From Clavaria fumosa (taxonomy: Eukaryota; Basidiomycota; Agaricomycetes; Agaricales; Clavariaceae): a stretch of 64,000 bases of DNA. Below are positions 54,840-64,000 of the stretch, one piece after another. Made by a program: the position numbers and the translations under genes. The stretch covers positions 1,054,001 through 1,118,000 of the forward strand of contig OX637796.1 of the NCBI GenBank assembly GCA_951802425.1. The letters are read 5' to 3'. Position 1 is the stretch's first letter, and every line of letters begins with the position of its first letter. The notes under the pieces were generated by a model. The model saw only the letters and a list, made by a program, of their open reading frames with translations, did no database searches and was not told where the DNA came from.

Positions 54840-56781
54840 TTAATGGCGAGGCCGAAGGTTCCGGGTTGCTCCGGAGCGTTGCGGACGAGTTTCCGGGGCA
54901 TCGGTATCGGTGGCCTCGTTGTCGGATTCATCGGATAGATCGGCCACCTGGCTTTCCTCATCTTCGGTGTTGATAGAGTTATGTGACGTCTCGTGTGTTT
55001 GATGGTGAGGGACGTCCCGGTTTATCTCCGTCGTTTGGTCGGTGATAGCAGTGACCGGAATCGATGTTTGTGACCGCGGATAGTAGGGAATGATGCGGAA
55101 AGCTGCGTAGTGGATTTTGGAGACGGCGCCGTCGAGTTCTGAGAGGATGTATGTGCCGTATTGAGTTCGGCGGACAACGATCATCGGTCCGAAGAATCGC
55201 GGTTTTGTCTTCCGGTTTAATTCCATTTCTACAGCCGAGTTTCGGATCAATACCAGCGATCCGGGTTGGAAGTCGTAATCGATAATAGACTTGCGGTGTG
55301 CGTCGATGAACTGTTTGACGGATTGTTTGCGGGCAGCGAGCACTTTATCAGTGATTGTTGCAAGATCTTCTTCTCGTTTTTGCAGTTGGCAGGCACGAAG
55401 GGCTATCAGTTCCGGAGTGGTCATCGGGGCATTGGCGGTCGGAATTAGATATGTTGCTTCGGATATGTCGAAAGGGAAAAGCGGTTCGACGCCGTGTGCA
55501 ATGTAAAACGGAGAGTGACCGGTGGATCGTTGGATTGTGGTTCGTTCTGCCCAAATGACTGAGGGTAAAATGTCTGGCCATTTCGATTCATCTCCGTCTG
55601 CTGCTTTGATTAACGACTCACGGACCGACCGGTGGGCACGTTCGATGACGCCGTTAGCGCAGGAATTATATCCGGAAATACGGATGTGATGGATTCCATA
55701 CCGCTTCTTGAGGAAATCGAGAGCTTTGATAAATGGGGCACCGTTATCCGTAATAATTTCTTCTACGGCTCCCCATCGGCACAGTATATCTTCAAATATG
55801 AAGGTTCCGAGAAGTCGGGCGGTCTCATTTCGTAGCGGTCTTGCTTCCGGGTATGTGGATAACGAGCATCGGGCGTGGACAAGAAGTCGGAAACCGCGGG
55901 TTTTGGGTAGGAACATGGTATCTATATGCGCTCGATGGAAAAGACCGGCCGGCGTGGCGACCGTCGGTGGAATAAAAATCTTCCGGATTTGCCGAGTCTG
56001 GCATTGGTGACAAGTTCGGACAAACCATTTTACGTCTTGATCCAACACCGGCCACCAGAACCGATTTAGAATACGTGTCCGGATAACGTAAACGCCTTTG
56101 TGGCCGAGTGAATCGTGTGCCTCTGTGATAATTGCAAGCCGTTTGTGGTCCGGAGGCACTACCTGGTGGCATCCGTTAGGTCGGCGACGCCATAGCTTGT
56201 CATCTAGAATGAAGAACTGGGATGCGGAGCGGACTAATCGTCGGAACTGGTTTGCGTCGATGCTGGAAGGACGGATTGGGTTTCGAAGGAAAGATTCTAT
56301 TTTCCGGATCTGGTCTTCTCTTTTCTTTGCTGCATCGGGTCGCGGTATAAGAATGGTGGAGGATTCATTCGGAGCCGGTGAATCATTGGATGGTACCGTC
56401 AAATTGAGTATCATCGATCCTGTGTAAACTTTGAAGTGAGAATGGGCGATGCCGGCGAGTGGCGTCTCGGATGGGTAGGAAGTGTCCGGTGCTCGATTCA
56501 TGTGTTCCATGGCGAATACATAGCTCCGATCGATCCAGTCTTCGTGATCTTCGGACTCGGTGTCTTCTTCACCATCAGCGGCACGTTGGCGTGATAGTCC
56601 GTCGGCTCCGGTGTGTTTATCTGCGGGAATATGAACAAGGTCGAAATCGAAGAGTAGTATACCGGCAATCCATCGATTCATGGCAGCATTTGGTTGAACA
56701 TCCAGATTGTTTAGCATACCCTTAATGAACTTCGCATCCATTTCAACGGTGAATTTCGGAAGGCCGATAAGGTAAATCCGG
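54840..56781 (-). pseudogene. Element B pol, 3' part (RNase H end and integrase)
   Basis: The frame is open from the element C junction at 56781 down to a stop at 54840. It covers the end of RNase H (VHIPADKHTGADGLSRQ), the integrase zinc region (CHQCQTRQ), the catalytic residues IDTMFL, ITDNGAPF and GVIERAH, and the GPMIVVRR tail. No frameshift is seen. It is counted as broken only because element C separates it from the RT part. Confidence 0.9.
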
Positions 56782-57699
56782 TGTAGTGGGTATTACGGTT
56801 CTTGCTGCAACTGCTTGATTACAGTCAAGTCCTTCAGGGGTTCCTGTAAGGCGTTAGAGATTCACCAAACACCCTTGAGGATGTGGAGTATGAATTCAAA
56901 ATATGTGAGAAATAGAAATATACGGTGTCCGGGATATTCTGCTATGTGTCCGATAAAATCCGATAAGGATGGTGCGATAAGACGAAGGGCCGGCAACGAC
57001 GGAGGCCAGCGGATCGAAGGTTGCGACGACGGGTGAGCTTAGGTGAGGTTTCTAACAGAGAGAAGGGGTTCAGAAAGCTGTATTTCAGAGAGGTCCGGAG
57101 TGTACTTAAGTACAGTTCTGTAAGTACAGCAAATTGGAATGTACGGAAATGTCCGGAAAACACATGGAACAGCGCCATGTCGCGTGAAGGGTTACATGAA
57201 GGAGTTATATCACAAGGGAAATGAGTAGCTCGGAGGAATGAAATGTCCGATAACTAGCAAATGTCCGGACCGCTCATAAACTGAAGGAAAGTGGGGCTGG
57301 TACAGCAAAGGGGTACTAAGAACAATGGACAAGGTACTGCAAAGGGTTTGAAACGTTTAAACGATTGAATGGTTGAAAGGGATCATAATATGAAATTTAC
57401 AGCATGGTATATGAAATAAAGGAATGGGAATGGAATAGTGTGTATGTCGAGCGCTGACCGTGCTGGAGAGGTGAAATAGAGAGGCGTGGGCGGTGTGTGA
57501 GAGCGGTGGGCTGTGATCGTCACGGGGGATTGAAGACCGAAGTGTCCGACATCGGACATGTATCGGATACTATCGGTGGTTATCGGACGGTGTCGGATCG
57601 TTATCGGTTCGTATCGCACGTAATTTCTTTGGATCGCAAAACATCCGGATAGTCGGTATCTGTCATGTTTCCGTGTTTAGATCGCATATGGTCCTTACA
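56782..57699 (-). repeat. Element C, 3' LTR
   Basis: 918 bp. Against the element A LTRs I see one difference, tatcggtGgtta in place of tatcggtCgtta near 57577, so the insertion is as young as element A. Confidence 0.93.
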
Positions 57700-57856
57700 T
57701 TCTCCCGGGGGCTGAAAATGCAACCGCCCTCGGTTGCAACCAAACAAGGCCAAATAACGGTTTGTTGATCGTGAAGTACGCGTCGTGTGGGTGCACATAG
57801 GTCCCAACACACCCTTGTGTTTTCTCCAGCGACAGCAACACGTCAACTCTCCGACA

Positions 57857-59406
57857 ATGGAAAACTTCGATTCTTCAATCTTTCGAAACGCAGTCCAGGC
57901 GATGACCGAGGCGCAGGCCATGGCGCCGGGCGAGGAGTTGCCGGATCGGGGGCAGGATGGAGAGTGCGCGGAGTGGGTGGGGACGTATGCGGGTGACGCG
58001 GTGCGTGAACGAGAATCTTTCGTACTTTTTGTATCGCACTGACAACGTTTTTAGGACGATTTTCTTGCCGGATATGTGGCAGCGATCGACGACGACGTGG
58101 AGGTGGACGAGGGACTCGTCCGGGTCGCGCGAAGGCTCAAGAAGTGGCGGAAGCTCCGCGGGGACGAGTGGTCCGCTGAGCGGACGAGAAGGCGGGAGGA
58201 GGTCGAGGCCGAGAAACAGCGCACGAGCGAGGAGAGGGTGGCTACTGAGCGGGCCGCAGCAGAGGCGGAGGCGGAGGAGAGGCGGGCGGAGGCGGCGAGG
58301 GCTGCCGAGAAGAGGGCGCGCCTTGCCCGGGCGCGCTTAATTGTCGTAAGTGACAGCGACGACGAGGGCGAGGCGGCGGCGGCGGCAACAACGACGACGA
58401 CGGGAGCGGCGGAGTCCGGTGCAGCGGCGGTAACAACGACGACGATATCACCGGACGCCGGAGAGCTGCGTGTGGACGAGGTGGCGGCAGGGGAGGATCC
58501 GGACGGTCATCGGACCGTGTGGGGAACCGACGGGGTGACGCCCGTCGGTGTTATCGAGGCGGCGGCGGTGAGTGCGGTGGCCGGGGGAGGCGAGCAGTCG
58601 GTGGAGGAGCCGATGTTCGTGCACCGGGACGGTGCGCGGATGATGGCGACTCCGGTGTGGGTGGAGATCGCGAGGCGGAAGGCAGCGGAGCGAGGGCGAG
58701 GGAGGAGAGGCGGGGCGAAGAGCGACATAGAGTCCCGGGCTGCGCGGCAGCCTGGAGATAAGGTGAGTGGTTAATTAAGATATGTGAGGCTTTTTCGACG
58801 TCTGATATAATGATTAGGAGCACGTTCCGGGGTGCAAGGAGTGCACCCGGAAGTGGCGGGCGTGCTACGGAGTGGAGGGGATAGCGTGCCGGTGGTGCCG
58901 GACGTATAAGGTATCGTGCAGTCTGTCGGCTGTGCGAGGTAAGTGGTATTCTTTTTATTTTTCATGATGAGACAAATGATAGGTGTGTTTCAGGAGCGAA
59001 AACAGAGAGAGCGGCGGTGTCCGGAACGGAAGGTATGTCGAGAAGGTATCGGGTCCGCATTTGCTAACGTATCGGAACAGGTCCGAAGGCGGCGGGAGCG
59101 AGCGGAAGTAAGAGGCCGAGGCGAGGTGCGACGCGGGTACCGGTTCGCGAGGAGACGACGCCGGAGGAGGAGGACGAGATTGAGGAGGATACCAGTGTGG
59201 AGCTGGTGGAGGAGCCGCCGGCAAAGAAGAAGAAGGCGGAGGCGGGACCAAGTCGGAAGGGTAAGGAGCGGGAGGTGGCGCGAGGGGTGTCCGGGAGGGA
59301 GGCGCTCGATAGGGCGCTGGAGATGATGGAGAGGGGGGCGGACCAGGTGAAGGCCGGAGCGGAGCTGCTCCGGATGCTCCTCCTTGGCGAGTCGTCCTCT
59401 AAGTAA
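57857..59406 (+). CDS. Element C antisense accessory gene (Zn2Cys6-type)
   Basis: Same start context, exon order and splice sites as the element A gene, shifted by 17801 bp (17800 after intron 1, which has one T fewer). Only a handful of substitutions are visible, among them one Ala-to-Val in the coiled coil and Phe-to-Ser near the C-terminus. The six cluster cysteines and all reading phases are kept, giving a 445-aa product. Confidence 0.85.
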
Positions 59407-59546
59407 ATATTTTGTTTTTGTTTTTATATATGTTTTTCTTTTTCTATTTGGTATGGTATGTCGTGTGGGATAAGTGAGGAATGTGAGAATGTGAGAAAAT
59501 GGTTGAAAGAACGTCGGGTATAAAGTTTGGACTTGTCCGAAATTTC

Positions 59547-59580
<34 letters not shown>

Positions 59581-59637
59581 AAGGTGTGAATCAATGTGAA
59601 GTATAGAAAAATGAAGGATATGATGGAGAAAAAATAC

Positions 59638-62600
59638 TTAATGGCGAGGCCGAAGGTTCCGGGTTGCTCCGGAGCGTTGCGGACGAGTTTCTGCAGTGTC
59701 GTCGTCGGTGGTTTCATTATCGGATTCATCGGATAGGTCAGCCGCTTGGTTTTGCTCATCTTCTCTGTCGATAGAGCTGGGTGACGCCTCGTGTATTTGA
59801 TAGGGAGAGATGTCCTCGTTTATCTCCGTCGTTTGGTCGATGATAGAAGTGACCGGAATCGATGTTTGCGACCTCGGATAGTAGGGAATGATGCGGAAAG
59901 CTGCGTAGTGGATTTTGGAAACGGCGCCGTCGAGTTCCGAGAGAATATAGGCGCCATATTGTGTTCGGCGAACGACGATCATCGGTCCGAAGAATCGCGG
60001 TTTTGTTTTTCGATTTAATTCCATTGCTTCGGATATGTCGAAGGGGAAAAGCGGTTCGACGCCATGTGCGATGTAAAATGGGGAGTGGCCGGTGGACCGT
60101 TGGATCGTGGTTCGTTCTGCCCAAATGACTGAGGGTAAAACGTCCGGCCATTTCGATTCGTCTCCATCTGCTGCTTTGATTAACGACTCACGGACCGATC
60201 GATGGGCACGTTCGATGACGCCGTTAGCGCGGGAGTTGTATCCGGATATACGGATGTGATGGATTCCGTACCGTTTCTTAAGGAAATCGAGGGCTTTGAT
60301 AAATGGGGCTCCGTTATCCGTGATAATCTCTTCTACTGCTCCCCATCGGCATAGTATATCTTCGAATATGAAGGTTCCGAGAAGTCGGGCGGTCTCGTTT
60401 CGTAGCGGTCTTGCTTCCGGATATGCGGATAACGAGCATCGGGCGTGGACGAGAAGTCGGAAACCGCGGGCTCTTGGTAGGAACATAGTATCAATGTGCG
60501 CTCGACGGAAAAGACCGGCCGGTGTAGCGACCGTCGGTGGAATGAAGATCTTCCGGATTTGCCGAGTTTGGCATTGGTGACAAGTTTTGACAAACCATTT
60601 TACGTCTTGATCCAGCACCGGCCACCAGAACCGATTTAGAATACGTGTCCGGATAACGTAAACGCCTTTGTGGCCGAGTGAATCGTGTGCCTCTGTGATA
60701 ATTGCGAGACGTTTGTGGTCCGGAGGTACTACTTGGTGGTATCCGTTAGGTCGGCGACGCCATAATTTGTCATCTAGGATGAAGAACTCGGATGCGGAGC
60801 GGACCAGTCGTCGGAACTGGTTTGCGTCAATGCCGGAGGGACAGATCGGGTTTCGAAGGAAAGATTCAATTTTGCGAATCTGTTCTTCTCTTTTGTTTGC
60901 TGCATCGGATCGGGGTATAAGGACGGCGGAAGATTCGTTCGGGGTCGGTGATTCCTCGGGTGGTACCGTCGAATTGAGTAGCGTCGATCCTGTGTAAACT
61001 TTGAAGCGAGTATGGGTGATGCCGGCGAGTCGTGTCTCGGATGTGTAGGAAGCGTCCGGTGCTCGATTCATGTGTTCCATGGCGAATACGTAGCTCCGAT
61101 CGATCCATTCTTCGTGATCTTCAGACTCGGTATCTTCTTCACCATCTGCGGCACGTCGGCGTGATAGTCCGTCGGCTCCGGTGTGCTTATCTGCGGGAAT
61201 ATGAACAAGATCGAAATCGAAGAGTAGTATACCGGCAATCCATCGATTCATGGCAGCGTTGGGTTGAATGTCCGGATTGTTTAGCATACCCTTAATGAAC
61301 TTCGCGTCCATTTCGACAGTAAATTTCGGAAGGCCTATAAGGTAAATCCGGTACGACCGAAGTGCGCGGAAGAGTCCGTATAATTCGATTTTTGCTTGTG
61401 AGTATCGGGCCTCGCATTCGTTCCAGGTAATGGAGCCAAAGCGGGAGGGATATCGTATTCCATCTTCTCCAATTTGGAAGAGTGCGAAACCAACGGCGAT
61501 ATTTGATGAGTCGACGGCGAGGATTACGGGTTGTCCGGAGCGGTAGTCGATTGGTCGGATGGCGGATGAGTTCAGAATCGCGTGTTTGAGTCGGTCCATC
61601 GAGTTTTGTTCTTCTTTTTCGAATCTGAATGGCACGTCCTTGCGAGTTAGACTGACAAGAGGTCGGGCAAGTACGGCGTAGTTTTTAATGAATATCCGGA
61701 GTAGTCCGCAAACCCCTAAAAATGATCGGACATCGGTCAGGGTTTTGCAAGGAGGCCAGTCCCGGATACGCTGAACGTTGGAGGCATCCGGAACTCGTCC
61801 TTCGTATGTGCACGTATGTCCGGTAACGACTGCTTCGGGAACGCAAATTGTCGTTTTCTTGCCGTTAAAGGTTCCTCCGACTTTCTTGATTCGTTGGAGC
61901 ACCCGGTTGACGTTATTTAAATGCTCCCAAACAAATCGTCGTATTTGCGGATTCTCAGGGATCGTCTCGTAGGTGCCGTCCGGAAGCTCGTATCGGGTTT
62001 CCGGGCCCTTGATCGCTACATCGTCTACGAATGGGATGGTTACGTGCGGAATTTCATCTTGTAGAACATGCGTGACGTCTCCATGCATAATCTGCGTCGC
62101 GTTGGTGTATCCCATGGGGACGCAGGTGAGCCGTTTTGCTCCGAGAGGGGTTTGAAACGTGGTGAGGTCTCGGCTTCGTTCGTCCAGAGACCGCTGATCG
62201 AAGGAGACGAAAAGGTCGAGTGATCCGTAACATCCGCGTCCGGCGAATGATTCCGCAAAAACCTCCATTATCGGGGGGACCGCGGAATCGCCGATAGTGA
62301 TTTTGTTAAGCGGCTGGAGGTTGTGCACGAGTCGGAGAGACTTTCCGTCTTTCTTTAACACGCAAAACCACTGGGACCGATAAGAAGAGTTGGATTCTTC
62401 ATAAACGCCGGCTGCGATCTTTTCCCGGATTACTTTGAGAACTTCGTCGTAAATACCGGGGGGAATCGGTATATTTTTGAAGATCCAAGGGATATGTTCG
62501 ACTGTCGGGATAATAATCGGATCGAAGTATTTTGCGTCGAATCGTCCTTTTTCGGTCTCTTTCCAAGCGAAGGCGTCTTCCTGGGCTTTAATAAGATGGT

Positions 62601-63147
62601 GAACGAGTTTTTCTTCCTCCGGCCATAAGAATCCGGTGGGGTTGGCGTTGTGCGTGTCTTTCCGGTTTTGAGTGTATCGAAGACCGGGGGTGAAATCGGG
62701 GGGATGGGTCGGAAGAGTTGGCATATCGGCTAGGGGGTCCGGGTGTCGGCGTCGGACAATCCGGAATTCTTTGGGTACTGTCGCTTTGATCGGATTGACG
62801 CGATTCGCGACTTTCTTATATTTCTTTCCCAAGTAAACTGGAAGAACGGCGTCCGTAGACAGGGAATTTATTTCGGGGGTTTTGTTGTACAAGGGGGTTG
62901 CAACATTTGGACGCGACGGTTCACGTCCGATAGCGACTGGGGAATCAGCGGAATCGAGAGAAACGTCCGAGATACTGATACAGGGGAAGGGGTCGAGAGA
63001 GACTGGGTTTATAAGGGAAAACGATAAGGGAACGTGAACGGAAGTAGGAAAAATGGCTGGAGTCTCGTATCTGGGTATAGCTTCCGTGTCCGCATTGATC
63101 GGAGGTAAGTCCGTTGGTTTGCGGACATTCGAGGCTCCAGCTCTCAA
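59638..63147 (-). CDS. Element C pol with 76-codon internal deletion
   Basis: 1169-codon frame, otherwise matching element A pol. Relative to A, 228 bp (equivalent to 42219-42446) are missing at about 60026, between FPFDISEA and MELNRKTK. The frame is preserved. The lost part follows the integrase catalytic core and includes a helical segment (KREEDLATIADKVLAARKQS). RT, RNase H and the integrase catalytic residues remain, so the protein may be made but could be impaired in integration. Confidence 0.92.
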   Translation of the reverse strand: MRAGASNVRKPTDLPPINADTEAIPRYETPAIFPTSVHVPLSFSLINPVSLDPFPCISISDVSLDSADSPVAIGREPSRPNVATPLYNKTPEINSLSTDAVLPVYLGKKYKKVANRVNPIKATVPKEFRIVRRRHPDPLADMPTLPTHPPDFTPGLRYTQNRKDTHNANPTGFLWPEEEKLVHHLIKAQEDAFAWKETEKGRFDAKYFDPIIIPTVEHIPWIFKNIPIPPGIYDEVLKVIREKIAAGVYEESNSSYRSQWFCVLKKDGKSLRLVHNLQPLNKITIGDSAVPPIMEVFAESFAGRGCYGSLDLFVSFDQRSLDERSRDLTTFQTPLGAKRLTCVPMGYTNATQIMHGDVTHVLQDEIPHVTIPFVDDVAIKGPETRYELPDGTYETIPENPQIRRFVWEHLNNVNRVLQRIKKVGGTFNGKKTTICVPEAVVTGHTCTYEGRVPDASNVQRIRDWPPCKTLTDVRSFLGVCGLLRIFIKNYAVLARPLVSLTRKDVPFRFEKEEQNSMDRLKHAILNSSAIRPIDYRSGQPVILAVDSSNIAVGFALFQIGEDGIRYPSRFGSITWNECEARYSQAKIELYGLFRALRSYRIYLIGLPKFTVEMDAKFIKGMLNNPDIQPNAAMNRWIAGILLFDFDLVHIPADKHTGADGLSRRRAADGEEDTESEDHEEWIDRSYVFAMEHMNRAPDASYTSETRLAGITHTRFKVYTGSTLLNSTVPPEESPTPNESSAVLIPRSDAANKREEQIRKIESFLRNPICPSGIDANQFRRLVRSASEFFILDDKLWRRRPNGYHQVVPPDHKRLAIITEAHDSLGHKGVYVIRTRILNRFWWPVLDQDVKWFVKTCHQCQTRQIRKIFIPPTVATPAGLFRRAHIDTMFLPRARGFRLLVHARCSLSAYPEARPLRNETARLLGTFIFEDILCRWGAVEEIITDNGAPFIKALDFLKKRYGIHHIRISGYNSRANGVIERAHRSVRESLIKAADGDESKWPDVLPSVIWAERTTIQRSTGHSPFYIAHGVEPLFPFDISEAMELNRKTKPRFFGPMIVVRRTQYGAYILSELDGAVSKIHYAAFRIIPYYPRSQTSIPVTSIIDQTTEINEDISPYQIHEASPSSIDREDEQNQAADLSDESDNETTDDDTAETRPQRSGATRNLRPRH

Positions 63148-64000
63148 AAATCCGGATGCGGTTTTTTGTTCTTCAAGGATTTGCGGATCGGGATTCGCTC
63201 CTTCGTTGGCACTATGATTCTTTCTCCGGTGTTTGGATCGTTGAGAATAAGGTCCTGGGCCCCGTGGGGATGGTCAATCGTTTGGGAACCGGTTAACATG
63301 AAAAACGGTCGTCCGACAAGAACCTCGCAGGGCAACGTGTCTGCTACTTGCATTTGAACATGGAATGTGCACGGACCGATCTGTAGGGGGAAATTCTTGA
63401 TGAGTCCGAGGGTCGGAGCGATGGTGCCATGAGAGGATTCCATGTGAATAACGTTCTCGGAGTGTAGTGGGTTGCCGAGTTTCTCCCAAACGTCTCTTCG
63501 CATTGCCACGATTGAGCTGCCTTGGTCGAGCAGGCACTCCGCGGCGATCCGGTTGTCCAATATCCCTTCTACGATGCGGAGCGGAGCAGCGTCGACGGCG
63601 ACAACAAGATCGGAGGTGTCCGGGACCGTAATGTTTGTATAGAGCGTATCCTGTACGACGGACGCGGTGACCGGAACGCGACGAGCGGTAACCACATCCT
63701 TCATCTTTTTGCGGATGTCTCCGGAAATGGCGAGTAGTTCGCGAGGTGTGACGCGGACTGGCATGTCGAGTGCGCGATCGAATACTTGTTGAACGGTTAC
63801 CGGATTTTCGATCGGAGCTTGGTAATGGTACTGGACGTCGGGTCGTTCGATTTTCTCCGGCTTTGATGGACGAGTGACCTGAGGCGGCGTAATAACAACG
63901 GCGGGTGGGGGCGGTAACCTAGATGGCTGAGGATCGGTATTCCTGGGTGTGGGTGCTTTCCTTTTGCCCTTGTCTACTTTCTTCGCGACATCGTTTGCAA
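63144..64000 (-). CDS. Element C gag, C-terminal part including protease
   Basis: Open to the window end and nearly identical to the element A gag: the low-complexity linker, RVTPRELLAISGDIRKKM, the protease triplet D-Q-G in ECLLDQGSS, and the KPHPDF end overlapping pol in the -1 frame. The N-terminal part lies outside the window. Confidence 0.9.
   Translation of the reverse strand, partial: ANDVAKKVDKGKRKAPTPRNTDPQPSRLPPPPAVVITPPQVTRPSKPEKIERPDVQYHYQAPIENPVTVQQVFDRALDMPVRVTPRELLAISGDIRKKMKDVVTARRVPVTASVVQDTLYTNITVPDTSDLVVAVDAAPLRIVEGILDNRIAAECLLDQGSSIVAMRRDVWEKLGNPLHSENVIHMESSHGTIAPTLGLIKNFPLQIGPCTFHVQMQVADTLPCEVLVGRPFFMLTGSQTIDHPHGAQDLILNDPNTGERIIVPTKERIPIRKSLKNKKPHPDF

Larger units (their letters stand above)
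51171..56781 (-). mobile_element. Element B: diverged member of the element A family, partial in window
   Basis: Inserted in the gag part of chromovirus copy 2. From the left: an LTR of 906 bp (51171-52076), the antisense accessory gene (52237-54605) with a solo LTR in its last intron, a spacer, and the 3' part of pol (54840-56781), where element C cuts in. The rest of pol, gag and the other LTR must lie to the right of the window. It differs from A and C by many substitutions and small indels throughout, so it is an older lineage of the same family. Confidence 0.92.
56782..64000 (-). mobile_element. Element C: near-identical sibling of element A, running off the window
   Basis: Inserted in element B pol at ...taaatccgg (element A retains the uninterrupted sequence ggtaaatccggtacgacc at about 43770). 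It has an LTR at 56782-57699, the accessory gene, a T31 tract (59549-59579), pol, and gag to the window end. It differs from element A by only a few bases plus a 228-bp deletion in pol. The 5' LTR is outside the window. Confidence 0.93.

Noticed and set aside
1..64000. tRNA or rRNA genes
   Set aside because: No cloverleaf with matching TPsiC and acceptor arms, or rRNA-like conserved stretch, was noticed; a covariance search was not possible.

Overview
This window is nuclear DNA from a basidiomycete fungus, most likely an agaricomycete. Its cellular genes are split by many 45-61 nt GT-AG introns with CTRAY-like branch sites. The protein families (NB-ARC/TPR receptor, TET/JBP-like and JmjC-like oxygenases) and the dense Ty1/copia and Ty3/gypsy load also fit mushroom-forming fungi. 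I saw no tRNA, rRNA, CRISPR or bacterial-type operon.

Left third (1-23 kb). A broken copia pol (1-1786) is followed by decayed repeats, then a minus-strand NLR-type receptor (3900-8705; 1525 residues, five exons) with an NB-ARC domain and about 23 near-identical 42-residue TPR units. Next come an acetyltransferase NAA10 pseudogene (about 9031-9385), a possible membrane protein, and a long stretch of debris. At 13574-15253 an intact six-exon plus-strand gene encodes a protein whose N-terminus imitates the histone H3 tail (MARTKQ), followed by an ADD/PHD-like zinc finger, a region with caspase/CHAT-like features, and a C-terminal zinc ribbon. A DDE transposase relic follows. Then come two minus-strand oxygenase genes: an intact TET/JBP-like dioxygenase (17122-18474) and a large JmjC-like gene (19487-29099).

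Middle (23-37 kb). The JmjC-like gene is cut in its first known exon by a nearly intact chromodomain Gypsy element (23407-28958; target duplication GTTTC) and also carries an in-frame TGA. Beyond it lie a possible minus-strand gene (30136-30670), a multi-exon plus-strand gene of unknown function (31176-33124), a 1 kb gene-poor stretch, and the 3' half of another Gypsy family with a coiled-coil accessory ORF (34153-37169).

Right half (37-64 kb) is a nest of retrotransposons. A second chromovirus copy (37170-51170, minus) sits in the coiled-coil ORF. It is itself interrupted by element A (38981-48869, complete, 918-bp LTRs) and by element B (from 51171). Element B contains a 723-bp solo LTR in one of its introns and is cut by element C (56782 to the window end). 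A, B and C belong to one Gypsy family whose distinctive feature is a spliced gene on the strand opposite gag-pol, between pol and the 3' LTR, encoding a protein with a Zn2Cys6-type cysteine pattern.

How the parts fit: the H3-mimic protein, the TET/JBP-like and JmjC-like oxygenases and the NLR all belong to chromatin, DNA-modification or self/non-self themes, and they lie in a region heavily bombarded by transposons. Repeated apparent CGA-to-TGA nonsense changes suggest C-to-T decay at CpG sites. Exon models and domain calls were made by hand-reading both strands, with no database search.
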